DNA of 64,000 nt from Montifringilla adamsi (Eukaryota; Chordata; Aves; Passeriformes; Passeridae). Positions 26,601 to 39,138 of the stretch are shown one piece after another. The notes below the pieces were generated by a model that saw nothing but the letters and a program-made list of their open reading frames with translations, did not search any database and was not told where the DNA came from. Position 1 is the first letter of the stretch, and every line of letters begins with the position of its first letter. The DNA lies in assembly GCA_017590115.1 (NCBI GenBank), contig JAGGNK010007448.1:8286815-8350814 (forward strand). The letters are read 5' to 3'. The position numbers were made by a program, and so were the translations under genes.

Positions 26601-28769
26601 AGCTTGGAAAGGCAGGCAGAGAGGGACCTGGCATCTGAATCCACAGCTGTTGATACAAGGAAAACCAGGTTTCCAAATGCTTTTCAAAGCTGATTCAGTA
26701 GTGTTTCTTGAAGAAACCATTTGAACAGGATCAGGGATGCTTGCAGGAGCACTGGGCATCGCTGGGGTGGCAAAGCAGCAGCAGCAGCACCTGTGTTTGC
26801 ACGGGGGGGTGGGGACAGCCAGGGCTGGAGTGGCAATTAGTGCAGGAGAGAAAAATCTCAGGGTGCTCCAACACAATTTTGTTGATGGCGTTGTGCTCAG
26901 TGTGAGCTGGGAAAGGCCAGTGTGGTCCTTACCTCTGAGGAGTGAATGCTTTCAGCACTTGGATAATAAGAAAAAGTGTTTTCTGAGGGAAAAGAAGTGA
27001 AATGCTTTTCCTCTCGTGAGGCGCTTTCTTTCTTTAAGCTGCTTGCTTTCCATAATTAAAATACCCCCATAACGTCACAGAGTGCTTTTTGATGCTTGCT
27101 CTTTGATTTGGATCAATGAAAATGTCCTGGGAGCTTATGGCAACAACCTCGCTCAGCATTTTCTCCACTTGAAAGAAACCCAAGAGGAAAAAACATTTGT
27201 GGTTCTGCAAGAAGAAGGATTTTCCAAAAGGGCTATTCCACACCGTGCAAAAAAGGAGAGTGATAATAACCTCATCCTGAGTTTTCATCAAGGCTGATTT
27301 ACATAATTAACACTAAAATTAGTTGTTGTTCTCTCCTTTAGGGCATATTGCAAAGGGAACCTGGTGAGAGCAGAGTTTTGCCCAAGGCAAGCTGGGTCCC
27401 CCCAGGGATGTCCCCAGGTCCCCAGTATGCAGCCACAGGTCCCTGGCAGAACCAGGACTGACTTCATGCCTTGAGATGGCCAACCCTGAATGCAGCCAAA
27501 GCCTGGCATGCCCAGGCACTCCCACAGTGCCCAGAGCGATGAGAAGAACCGTTAGATTCAAATCAAATCAATCAAACTCGAATCAAACCTTATGGGATTA
27601 GCGCTGAAACCCAAGCGCTGCCGGAACAGGGAGCTGCCACCTCCAAGCCCTCCTGGCTTTCCAGCCGAGTTCTCTTTGGAATGTGCCCGTCTCCCATCTG
27701 CAGAAATTGTGCTCAAGAGTGAATAATTATGAAAAGGGACTTTGGAGCCAAAGCAAAAAAGAAAATAACTCAACCCCAGCTCCCAAACCTGTGAAGCCGG
27801 AGCTGCGCTCACGCTCCAGCACGCTCGGCTACACGAGGATTTTAATTTCCCCCCCCCACCCCTCAACAAACTGTCAGAAATGTACTTAATGAGAAGTTCT
27901 TCTGTTACAAATGAAGCAGTAATCTGTCAGAGGGGAAAATCTGCTGTAAAGTTAGAGCTCATCCCCTGACTCCGTGCCAGCAGCAGCGCTGGCAGCCGGG
28001 CGGGCGGCGGGGCCGGAGTGCCACCTACAGCGGCCGGGGGGAACTGAGCCATCCCAGAGCCTGCTGCCCTCGGGTTTGGGGCTGCTTGCCGAAAAACAGC
28101 TGGTGCTGCAGCTGGAAGAGTGGTGGGAACCGTGGCAGGGATGCAGGGCAGGTCATCAGCAAATTAAGCAGCTCTCCAACAAAAATAAGAGTTGTTTTTG
28201 CAGCTCGTGCTTGCGGTGGAGACTTCCAGAAACTCGTGTTGTGGCGTGTGGAGAGTCCCTCGTGTGGTTTCTTCATGAGGAAGAGTCAGGGCACAGGGCT
28301 CTGGTCCTGCTTCCACGGGCAGCACATGGCAAAACCCACCCTGGCACCGGGAGGAGGGGATCCAGTGAGAGCCACGCTAAGGCAGCTCCCAGAAAGATCT
28401 GTGGGAGAACATATGGTGTGTTTTTAAATGCACCCATAACATTTATTTAAAATACAGGCTCTAAAGCTTGCCAGCAAAGCTTAATGGCAGGAAAGCTTTC
28501 TTTATGCTGGAATGGCTGCTATTGTTTCACTCAAATCATTAAGCTCATATTTATTTGGGTTCAGGCTAAACAAGTGGGGAGTGTTGCAGGCAGAGCTGCC
28601 TGGGATTCCCCTGCCTGCAGGATCCCAAATCCAACGTGCCCGGCTCAGTGATGCCCTCCTGGCTCAGGGGGGCTGCCAAACCCAGCCGGGCTCACTGCCT
28701 TGACACAGTCCCCAAGGCAGAAATGTCCCTCTGCAGCGAGGAGATGGCTCTGACAGGGAACGGGTCCCG
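23629..28769. other. Intergenic, no gene seen
   Basis: Frames of up to 218 codons occur (for example minus 24,668-25,324) but are unrecognisable and overlap frames on the opposite strand. AT-rich patches lie at 23,780-24,010 and 27,040-27,330. A short GC/CpG-rich piece sits at 27,970-28,040 (gggcgggcggcggggccgg). Confidence 0.55.
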
Positions 28770-28770
28770 A

Positions 28771-28806
28771 GGGGAGGAGAGGAGAGGAGAGGAGAGGAGA
28801 GGAGAT
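28771..28806. repeat. (GGAGA)n microsatellite
   Basis: Six to seven consecutive pentamers of ggaga/gagga type in a purine-only run. It is a simple repeat. Confidence 0.95.
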
Positions 28807-31800
28807 CATCCCATCATGTGCCTCCTGGCTGCCATGGGGTGGGCGGAGAGGCTGAAGTGCAGGTGGGAGCCGAGTTCTGTGTGTACCCGAGCCTGCCCGC
28901 TGTCCTGCCCAGCCCCGCGGCGCCAGCATCGCTCCCGTCCTGGGGATGAGTCAGGCATGGCAGGCGGGCGGGGGCTCGAACACAAGACAACGGTGGCATT
29001 TCGGCTCCTCCGGCCGGCCCGGTGTGATCGGAAGCAGCCGGATTGCCGCAAGGCACGGGGGCACCCCCGGGATCTGTCCCCTCTCCTCCGCCTTCCGCTG
29101 CGCTCTGCCAGCATCTCCCGCGGGCACTGCCAGGACGTGCTCTGCCAAGGACAGAGAGGCCAGGAATAGCAGGAGACGGATTTCTCATCCCCTCCGTGCC
29201 ACGGTGCCCACGGCTGGCACAGCGCTGCTGCTCCACAGGTAGCTGGCACGGAGCCTCGGGCAGGTGACACGTGGCGAGCTGTGTCCCTCAGCTTTGTCCT
29301 GTCCTGCCAAGATGCTGGGAAGGGGCCACGGGGAGAGCCCAGGGCTGGCTGCACCCCCAGTTCTGCCGCAGGGTCGGGGTCTGGCTGCACACTGTGGTGC
29401 CCAAAGGCAGCTGCACCATCTAGAGGAGAAACGGGCCCCGAGCAGAGCCCACACCCAGCAGGCACAGGGATGCAGGAAAGGGTAACCAGGGCAGCCTGGT
29501 CATGAGTGAGCTGCAAATCCTTCACGGAGGCGCTGTGTGAGTGATTTCAGGGTCTCATGAGTGAGCCCAGATGGCCCATCTATGCCAGAGAATGGGAACA
29601 CGAGGATAGGATTCACAGATCCTGCCTTTGCCTGCTTTACATGCTACTGATCTCTGCTGGCTGCAAGGAACAGGGCAAAGGAGAGGGGAAAAATAAATTA
29701 AAAATCCCCAGCTTGCAGTCAGGCCGACCACACACCCCCAAGCTGGGAATCAACAGCCCTGAAAGCAATTTCATCACTCAGCTGGACCTGTATTATTGCT
29801 CTCCCTCTGAACAGATGTGCCAGTGACACTCATGAATTATCACAACAGAGATTTGAGGGGGTGAGGAAACCCCCCCCACCTCTTCCCACCCTGTGTCCCA
29901 GCTCCCCCTTCCCCACGGTGCTGAAGCCAAGCCACTGCCCAGCATCCAAACAAGTGCCAGATTTCTGATCCCTTGCTGGGGATGTCTCCAGAGATTTTGA
30001 GGGCCAAACCCTCAGGGCCATACCCACAGGTATCCAAAGGAAAAGGAGGCTGCACTCCATGCTGGCAGCACCCACCAGTCACGGATGGCCCAGCTCCCTG
30101 CAGCAGGGGAGCGCCCTGTGGCACCCACCAGCTCGCCCACCTCCTGCCCTGTGGCAGCTGGATGAAAATCTCTAAATCCAGCCCTGTGCCTGGATTTACG
30201 AGGCATGTGAGAGCCTCACCCTCCCCTGCAGCACAAGGGGATGTGGGAGCTCCATTCCCACTGATTCCACATTTTCTATTTGCACCACTCAGGCCCCTGC
30301 CGGCTGTTCAAGTCACAAGGGAGCGTTGATCACATCCCAAACACAACCACTAACACGTCTCAGCTCTCAATCTGCCTCGTTTGCTGACACCGTTTTCTCC
30401 TCCTCCTCCTCCCACCAGCTCCTCACAGCCGGTTCCTTCCTCCCAGCACGTACGGCTCAAGCTGCTCCGGCTTTCCCGTCCCACGCAGGCACACACAGCC
30501 CGAGGTGCTGCCCCCGCACCTTCCCTTCCCTGCCCGCAGCTTTCCTGAGCCCCAGCCAAGCAGGGAAGCCTGGCTAAGGGTGAGCTCCAGCCCTCACCCT
30601 GCACAGTGTTGGGTGCAGCGAGGAGAGGGCAAAATGGAAAGCACCTCAGGTAATGGGAATGGGCTTTTCTCCTCTCTGATTCTTCCTGGTCAGTTGGGCA
30701 GTGACAAGGATTTGTGTGTTGGTGAGCCACGTTTTGGGGGAAGGTTTGTAGCCCCACACTGTCTTCTCAGCATCTCGGTGCCCCCAGGGGTGCTGGAAGG
30801 ATCAGAGAGGGTTTGGGTCATCCTCCAAGGAGCCCAGACCGCTGCCAGAGGATTCAAGATGAGGATGAGGAAACACTTTAAAAGGACCATCAATGCCAGC
30901 AGCACGAGCTCCATTCAGGAGAAAGCACACCACGTTTTTCTTAATGCTTACTAGGACAGGATTTGATGCCCTGCTCTGTCTCCAAAGCTGTTATGGATCT
31001 GCTGTACTCAAGGCATTTGCAGTGCCCAGTCAACATTTCTCCATCACTGACAGCTCTGCAGGATGGGAGGGTGACTCTGACACTGCACTTAGCCCAAAAT
31101 TCCCATCACTGGCCATATGTCATGGCCCTAAAAGACCCATGAACAGCAGGAGGACACGTGGAATGTGAGCAGCTGCACCTTGCATGAAGCTGGGGTGCTC
31201 CTGCTCTGCACCTCTCCAGGCTGGAGCACCAGGAGAGCAGAATGAAGACTGGGGGAAAAGAAATACCTCAAATAACTATCAGCTTGTTCTCCAAGCACTG
31301 CTCCAACCAGCCTGGAGCTGCTCCTGGGAGTTCCCCTCACCCTGCAGAGCAGCAGGAGGCTTTGGCTGTGCATGGCTGCTCTGCTGAGGGCGATTTACTC
31401 TGCGCTGCTTTGCTGGAGAAGAACCCAAGTCAAAGCACTGCACAAAGCCCCAGCTCAGCTTGTTTTTTCAGCCTGATGAAAATTCAAAACAGCGGTGATC
31501 TCTGGCTTGATCCAAAACTTATTTAAGGAAGCGTTTTAAGCACTGAACCAAACAGGAGCTGTTTGCAAATCATTGATCAAAGCCGCTTGTGCAAAGAGCA
31601 CTTGGCAACTGCAAAGGCGTCTCTGGATGAGGCTGTGCACCCTGGCCCTGGTGGGACTGGACAGGCAGCATCTGATGGTGGCTCCATAGGCTCAACCTGC
31701 TCCTCAGGGACCTCGAGGACAACTCATTTCCATCGTGCTGCACTTCACACAGAGACTTTGAACCCCTGCCAGCTGCCCTGTTGTGAATTCACCACAGAGA

Positions 31801-34513
31801 GGTTTCACTTGTTTGCAGCCAAGAGAGTCCAAGGATGCTAAAAATAGAGCACTCCTTGAAGGTGATCTGAAAAGCTGAAGATGCCTCTTAAAAATACCGG
31901 TTTAGAGCTAATGGGGGCTGGGACAGTGCTCAGGGTGGCCCTGCTGGGAATCAGGAGTTGCTTCACAGAAAGGATCCAGCAGCCTTTGCCTCAGAGAGGG
32001 CTACAGGGATGCTCCTGGGTGAGCAGCAGGTCAGGAAAAGCGCTCTGTAAATGCAGGACCTGGTAATTGCAGGTGGACAAGTCCGTGGCTGTGCTGGGAT
32101 TCCTCAGCAGAGAGTCAGAGAAGCAGTAATGAGGGCAGCTGGAGCATGTTGTGTTTTCTTTCCCTCCCCCTGCCCCATTAAAGCTCTCAGCAACTGCAGC
32201 ACAAAGTCAAAGCAGTTTCCTTTTGAAATATAAAGTGAGTGCAGCATCTCTGTTTCACTCTGGCTTTTCTTCATGTAGCAGGGCAGGTATCTATCCCAAG
32301 GTACATCTTTGATCCTGCCCTTTAAATAAACCATTTTAAGGCTCACAGACCCCTTTTCATCACCAGCCACCTCAGCTCATGGCACCAAATGCCCGTGTTT
32401 ATATCCTGCCTCGTGGCTGGAATCAAAGTGTTGCTGTGGGAAACTGCACAGGGTTCATTAAAAAGTAAAAAAAAAAAAAAGCCTGACTTTCTGTCCCTGA
32501 ATGAATCCCCACGTGTCCAGCCGTGCTCCCAAGCCCTGAGGTGCAGGAAATATCCGAGCACTCCTGGTGCTGGCAGGGCTTGTCACCGAGCATCAGCACT
32601 CAGTTCCAAGTGCTCATCCCAAAAGGATGATGGGCAAGGTGGGAAGAGGTTGGTCACTGCTCTGACACCACCTCAGCGACCCCACAGACACCAGAGCAGT
32701 GTGAGGAGCTGTTGCAATAGGAAGAGCTGACCTCAGGAATGCAGTGAGAGGTGGCCTAAAACACAAACGTGCTGCAAAACCCGGCAGGTTTGGGGCAGGA
32801 GCTGCTGCCTGTGGATGCTCATGCTGCAGCCCAGGGATGAGCAGTGGCTTTGGAGGGATCCCAGCTGGTAAAATCTGGGACAAAACCAGCAGAGAGTCCC
32901 CGTTTGGTGTCCCAGTGAGCACCACAGCACCCAGTTTGCCCTTTTTGGGTAGGACCTACAGGTGAGAGAGAATCCCAGAAAAGCCACACCAGCTCTGGCT
33001 TCTCATATTCTCGTGTTCTCCTCGAAATCCCAGGAACTGGAGACTGAGCCGATAAGAGTCTGACACCTAATGGGCACAAGCAGAATTGTGACAAGCACAG
33101 GAGCCGGCTGGAAGTGTCCTTGTGGGAATACTGACAGCATTGCCCCCCAGCAAAGCCCGCGGAGATGGACAGAAAGGAGGGATTTGTGTAAAGAAAAACT
33201 CTTAAAAGCCCACACGGTCCATGTCCAGGATTGTAAACATGAAATATTTATCATTTGACCTAGATAGGAATGAGTCATACAAAACCCATTAAAAGGTTCC
33301 AGGTACAGAATATGAGAGAGGGGATGTAATTTCCTTTGATATTTCAGAGGTCTCTGCCACATGGTAGCAAGGAAAGGTCAGAGTTACAGTTAAAGCTCTT
33401 GGCACTAAGTTGTGTTTTCCACCTTGTGTTCTTATGCCAGATAAACTTGGAATCAACAAGGAAAAGGGACATCTCCCAAAGCAATGAGCTGTGCCCCTCA
33501 GACACCTTCAGCTGCACTTTGTATAATGGTCAGTGATGAACGGGAAGCCCACCAGGTTGGACTCCAGAATGTTAAATGCATTCTGTAACCTGCCTCTGTG
33601 CTATAATTACACTTTCATTTGCTTCATGGAGTCAGTTGGTTTCTTTCCTTAAAAAATTCTGTCATCCAAAGGTGATTTACAGCAACGATGTTTTCCAAGG
33701 CAAGACAAACCACAGCTTCCAGCACTGAGCTCCACCAAAAACTGCCCTTGAACCTCCTCCTGCCTCAGGTGCTGCTTCCCTGGGCAGCATCCAGCACTGC
33801 TGAAAGCAAGCTCAGACAATCTCTGTTCCATTCACAGGGTAAATAGAAATGTTCAATACCCAGTGCTGCTTCCTGGCAGCTTTCACAGGCATCTCTCTTC
33901 CTTTTTTTTTTTTTTTTCCCCCTAAATTAGATCTTTCTATTATAACTTCAAGGCCTCATGAGTCTCCTTGGCATTTATTAAATAACAACTAAAGTCTTCA
34001 ATTTGCCATGTTACTACATGATCCAGTTGTTCTCTATCTAATAAATCATCTGAGATCAGACTGAAGGAGCTGAACAGGGCAGGGAGGTGTTGGGGCAGGG
34101 CCAGCACTGAGTGTCCTGAAGTTCAGTGCAGCCATGTGAAAAATGGACCCTAAAAACTGAGGGTGAGGGAAAATCAGATTGGGCTCCATCCACCTCCTTT
34201 CTCTGCTGCTTTTTCCCCCAAAAACTCAATGGTCACAACAGGATTGTGCTGTTGTAAATCAGTTTTGCCCCAAAACTCAAAGAGGTGTTTTGGGGAATGC
34301 AAAACTGCCCCCAACAGAGGAAAGGGTTTGTGGAATCAGAGGTCATTGACTTCTCTCCTGTCCTAGATATGGATGTGCCCTCAGCCAGCATCAGTTGTGA
34401 CCCACATTCCCAAAAACCAGCAGCACAGCAGACGTGGCTGGTGTTCTAACATAGCTCCATGTAGGAATATTAATTGGCCCTGAAGCCACAGGTTACCCAA
34501 CAACAAAATCTGC
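28807..34513. other. Intergenic, no gene seen; CpG-rich patch at 28,880-29,140
   Basis: The patch 28,880-29,140 is CpG-rich for this desert (ctcctccggccggcccggtgtgatcgg; cttccgctgcgctctgcc), but no TATA box, splice pair or coding domain supports a gene. Frames of 177 and 239 codons across it run on opposite strands through the same GC-rich bases and are unlikely to be real. Poly-A and poly-T runs lie at 32,467-32,480 and 33,903-33,917. Confidence 0.5.
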
Positions 34514-34719
34514 CCAGTGAGTCCTTTTATTCCTGCTAATTTGGTTTAAATCTTGTCCTTTCTCTTGCTGGGAAAAAAAATAAATAACAAAAGCCATTGC
34601 CTGAGCTCTGATCCCCAGTGAGTCCTTTTATTCCTGCTAATTTGGTTTAAATCTTGTCCTTTCTCTTGCTGGGGAAAAAAAAAAAAACCAAACAAAAGCC
34701 ATCGCCTGAGCTCTGATTT
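34514..34719. repeat. 101-bp tandem duplication
   Basis: The segment starting ccagtgagtccttttattcc and running through cctgagctctgat occurs at 34,514 and again at 34,615, exactly 101 bp later. The copies are nearly identical apart from the length of an internal A-run, so the duplication is recent. Confidence 0.93.
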
Positions 34720-36319
34720 CAGGCTCTGAGGTATCCAGAGGCACCTGTAATGAACACCTATCCCTGCAAACAGGAGCAGCAGATCCGCAGGTCGGGGGAG
34801 ATGTTTCATTTTGGAAATGTGAACGTTCCCCTGCCATTCCAGCCATTCTAACGAGAGGCCCAATTAGTGATTGTGACTTTGTCATCCATCCAGCAGGGAC
34901 CACTGCTCTCATTTCTGCCAAGATCAGGGATCAGGAAGGCAAATCACCCCTAATGGCACCTCTGCTCTTCTTTCAAGTAAAAGTGGCACACAGAGCCACA
35001 AATGCCACCTCGGCTGGGGACAGCTGAGCTCTCCAGCAGCAGCAGCCTCCCCCCTCCCAAGCAACTGCATGTGCACAAAAACATTTATCAGGCTTCTGGC
35101 CACAGCTTTGACTTTAATTTTATTTTAAAAGTGCATTCACATGTAAATTGACTTGGCCCGGGAGGATACATGAATACAAGAGCCCTTTCTTCCCTCTGCC
35201 GCGGCATTAGGGAGGAATATGGTGAGCGAAGCAAAGTTTCCTCACCTCCAGGCTGCAATTCTGCAGCGAAGGAAAAGCAAGTCCATTGTTTCCTCCTGCA
35301 CACAGATGCTGGCTGTGCTGTTTTCAGCAGTCTCGTTCAAGCGAGCCAGATCAGAACATAAAAGCATGTTACATATCCCAGGGACAAGAACACACAGGCA
35401 AATGTCTTATCGGCTCTGTTTTATCTGCTGTAAGAGCAGGAGATAAATTAATACGAGTTTGTAACTGTGTCTGATGGTTTGAAACATGGTCCTGCCCCAC
35501 ATTCCCAGGGTCAGACCTGGTTTGGTAGCAGAGGATTCCTGGGGGTGAGGAAAAAAATTAAAATGTGAAGCTGGAGATGAGGAAAGGGCAAGAAATGCAT
35601 GTGCTCCCCAAAACAAGAATCTCTGGGATAAAAACAGGTGGAAATCTGTTCCTCCCCATATGTCAGCCCCATATCTTGTGATGTGTTGCCACAGAGTGAG
35701 CACAAAAAGAATGCAACACTCTCAGTCACCCCGTTTCCAGCCTGGGACCCTCCTTAGCTGCTGTTCCCCAATTGCTATCACCCAGCCTGAGCTTTTGATA
35801 ACACCCAGCCAAAAGGTGCTGATTTCCTCTGCAGCATCACAGGTGTTCCAGCCCCACGGGGAAACAAAACGCACTGACAAAGTGAAAACAGGCAGCACTT
35901 TGGGTTGAGGCACCGGGGTTTTGTTTGCCAGAGACAAGGAATGGAAATGCTTGCGCAGATTTATGGACTGAGAGCCGTGACTCACTCTGTGTGTTTTAGG
36001 AATGAGCAGGTTGAAGCGGGTGTCCCGAAAGGAAGCATCCCACAGCTTGGTTCTGCTCTGGAAGCACAGGGATGATAGCACAGGGTTGGCAGTGTATCCT
36101 CGCGGAAAACCCGCTTGCCAACAAAACAGGGATGAATTAGAGCACTACAACTTTGCTGTTTCACTGTGTGAAACCTCCAACAACCCAACAGCTCCAGGAG
36201 CCCCGGCACCGACCGCTTCAGCTGCTGAAAGCAGAGGCCTTGGCTCTCTGCACCTCAGTTCTCATTCTGCACCCCAAACTTCGCACCTGGGACAGCCAAG
36301 TGTTGCATCCTGCCGATAT
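34720..36319. other. Intergenic upstream of PPP1R26
   Basis: No coding exon is supported. An AT-rich piece at 35,090-35,240 (tttgactttaattttattttaaaagtgcattc; catgtaaattgac) has conserved-element texture. The 364-codon plus-strand frame starting at 36,002 runs into the CpG island and is rejected as a gene. Confidence 0.5.
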
Positions 36320-36890
36320 TTTGAGTTTCCCCCAGTCCGGCACCCCGAAGGGAGCGGGTGGATCACCCCCCGCTCTGCGCACAGTCCTGAGACAAGAGCC
36401 GAGTACAATCTCGTTCTTTCCGCTGCCGTTTTCCCGGTCCGCGCCGGGACCGCGGTTTGGAGCCCGGCCCTGGCCGCGGGGCTGCCGCAGGAAGGCGCGG
36501 TGCTCCTTCCCCCGGCGGCCCTTCCGTTACGATCGTTACCGGGCTCCCGCCGCCCTCCCTCCGCTCCGCGCCGGCTCTCGGGGCCAGCGGCCGCCGCTGC
36601 CTTTGTGCCCCGGCCCGGTGCGGTCCCTCCCCGCCTCCCCGCCGGAGCCCTGCGGCGCATGCCTCCCGCTCCCCGGGGGCAGGGAAGGAAGCACCGCCCG
36701 CCCCTGCACCAGCGCGGCGGGCAGCGGCGGAGCGGAGCCCGGCGGNCGGGCGCGGCGCCCCGCGGGGGTCCCGCGAGCGGCGGCTGCGGGCGGCCCCCGA
36801 GGGTGGGGGGCCCGTCACAGCGGCTCCGGGGTGCCCCCCGAGCTGGGGGTACCTCCGTGTCCCTTCACGGAGCCTCTGTGGGTGCCCCCC
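36320..36890 (+). promoter_or_regulatory. PPP1R26: CpG island, inferred PPP1R26 promoter and first exon
   Basis: About 570 bp of very GC- and CpG-rich sequence, with GC boxes, lies 2.2 kb upstream of the PPP1R26 coding exon. There is no TATA box, as expected for a dispersed housekeeping start. A first non-coding exon should lie here and splice to the acceptor at 39,077, but I cannot fix the start or donor. One ambiguous base (N) sits at 36,746. Open frames across the island on both strands are composition artefacts. Confidence 0.65.
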
Positions 36891-36892
36891 CA

Positions 36893-37450
36893 CAAGCCCC
36901 CCGGGTTGGTGTCGCTTCGTGTCCCCTCACGCAGCCTCTCCGGGTGCGCACCGGGTTGGTGTCGCTTCGTGTCCCCTCACGGAGCCACTGTGGGTGCCCC
37001 CCGGGTTGGTGTCGCTTCATGTCCCCTCATGCAGCCTCTGGGTGCGCACCGGGTGGTGTCTCCTCGCACACCCGCTGTAGGTACCGCCTGAGTTAGTGTC
37101 CCCTCATGTCCCCTCACACACCCACTGTAGGTACCCCCTGAGTTAGTGTCCCCTCGTGTCCCCTCGTGTCCCCTCACACACCCGCTGTAGGTACCCCTGT
37201 GTGAGAGTCCTTTAATGTCCCCTCATGCAGCCCCTGTGGGTGTCCCCTCATTTCCCTTCACAGGGTACCCCTCTCCTTCTGGGTGTGTGTCCCTTCATTT
37301 CCCCTCAGATGCTGTCTGGGTACTAACCCTGGTGGATGTCCCCTCATGTCCCCTCACACCCTCTGTGAACATCCCCTGGGTGAGTGTCCCCTCACGTCCC
37401 CCCTCAGCACCCAGGTGTCCCCTCACGGTCTCCATGGGTCCCATGGGTAA
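36893..37450. repeat. Degenerate minisatellite in PPP1R26 intron, ~56-62 bp units
   Basis: Copies of 'ggttggtgtcgcttcgtgtcccctcacg' recur at about 60-bp spacing from 36,903 to 37,045. A related family, 'gagttagtgtcccctc...cacacccgctgtaggtacc', continues to about 37,200, and weaker copies to about 37,450. Shared words are gtgtcccctca and gggtgcccccc. It is a decaying GC-rich tandem array that begins at the edge of the CpG island. Confidence 0.85.
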
Positions 37451-39077
37451 GTGGTGGGACACAAAAATTCACCCCAATCCCATCTAATTCATGCACAACC
37501 CCCAGTCCAAGAGTGGGATAATGAAGGCACCTGCCCCTTCCCTGAAAACTGTGGAAATAGGTTAATAGGAAAAACGTTGGGGTTTTATTTTTTAATGAAG
37601 CTGGGAGCTAAAGTGTGTTAATTGCGTTGCTTCAAGGTAATGAGGTATCCTAATTTCTGTCTTTTTGATCCTTAGCTGCTTATTACAAGGAAAAATGTTT
37701 TTTATTTATATTTGCCCAAGCGAAGATGAAGAATTGTCTTCCCTGGTTGTCTGTTACCTTACTCTCAGTAAATAAATACAAGTTTTAAAGAGTTTAGAGT
37801 CATTAATCCTTTAAAATATTTAATACCACTGATTAATTTGAAACCAGAACTAGAGAATAATTGACAAGTGCAAGGTCAGGGAGGTTTCAGAGGGAAAATT
37901 GTGTCCCTGTACCTTGGCAGAGTCCAGTGCCACTGCAGCTGGGACTCACTGTGTTTGTGTGGAGCTTGGGCTTGAAGAGCCACCCAACTGCAGTAGTTTT
38001 TGGGAATTACTGTCACCCTCAATCCTACCATATGATGCTACAGGTGAAGCCTTCGACCCTCATGGTGCCATGTGGAGGTGGTGAACTCTTCGGGGTGTTA
38101 ACTGGAGTTTTGTGGGTGGCTTTTTCCACTCTTCCACAAACCAAACCTTCGTTCTGTCTGTGGTTTTGACTGGAACACAAAGAATAGTTCCTAATCTTCA
38201 TCCTGCTTTTGTGCACTCCCCAAGATCTGTGTTTGCCAAGAGCTTTTATCCTGCAGTGAGGCCGGATGACTGATGTCTCGGGGTTATTGCTGTAGAGTGT
38301 GTTTCAGGAAGAAATAAGTTCCCTTTCCTTCTCTCTCAGCTGCCCCAAGTCCCTCAGCTCTGTGTGTGTTTAATGCCAAGTCAGATCTAGTAAAAGCTGT
38401 TTTGAGATATTGTGTGATCCTTTGCTCTCTGAGGAGGTTTGTGTCCCACCATCCCAGATGATGGTCCAGGTTTCTCCACATCCACCCATCCTGCACCATG
38501 TGGGCACAGCCAGTGCTGCTTTCGTTGGAAAACTGAAAGCTGAGCTGCATGATCCTTAAAAAGGGCAGTTATGCCAAAGGAAACAACAAGCAGAGTATTT
38601 TGCTGAGTTCTCCACTCCCACTATGAAAGAATTCCTTGAAATTGTTCTTTCTCTCCTGCCACAAAGTTTTCTGCAGAAGTATTCAGGCAACCTGAGTGCA
38701 AAGGGGATTGCACACACCAGTGCACTGAATACCATCACACTGGGTCCTTGTGGGTCTGGGCAGTGCATCATTATTTGGGAGCACATGCAAAAAGGACTGG
38801 AAAGCACAGGAAGAGTTTCAGAAGTGAATTACCTGAACTGGATTATGATTTTGCCAGAAAATGCTACAAACCACAAATGATGAGTGCTCTGCCTTATCCC
38901 CAGTGGCAGTAGTGACTGATTTACCTGTTCAAGTGATGTTGAGGAGTAATTCCTGTGATTATCTGGCACAGGAGTTCTGAGCATTAATAATTTACAGTTT
39001 ATGTTACCAGGATTATTACATGGAATTTCTAGAAGGCACACGCTTAATAAGTATTTTCCTTTTTAAATTTGTTTTAG
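37451..39077 (+). other. Rest of the inferred PPP1R26 5' intron
   Basis: The sequence becomes AT-rich after 37,560, and no second exon is evident. The intron ends in a polypyrimidine-poor but acceptable acceptor, aaatttgttttag at 39,077, with the exon resuming GGATGGAGGAG at 39,078. The acceptor position is seen; its use is inferred from the start codon 61 bp downstream. Confidence 0.5.
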
Positions 39078-39138
39078 GATGGAGGAGAGACCGGTCTGAA
39101 AATCTGTTCCATCGTGGACTTTGCTGTGGTCTGCTAGA

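Noticed and set aside
1..36000. Exons of OLFM1 or another gene in the desert
   Set aside because: No frame carries noelin/olfactomedin features or any other protein I recognise. OLFM1 would lie outside the window.
36002..37096. 364-codon and 312-codon plus-strand frames across the PPP1R26 CpG island
   Set aside because: Pro/Arg/Ala-rich composition, overlapping frames on both strands, an ambiguous base inside, and repeats at the end; an artefact of GC-rich DNA.
39121..39138. Upstream extension of PPP1R26 by six codons
   Set aside because: It starts at TTG; the conserved protein start is the ATG at 39,139 with a good context.
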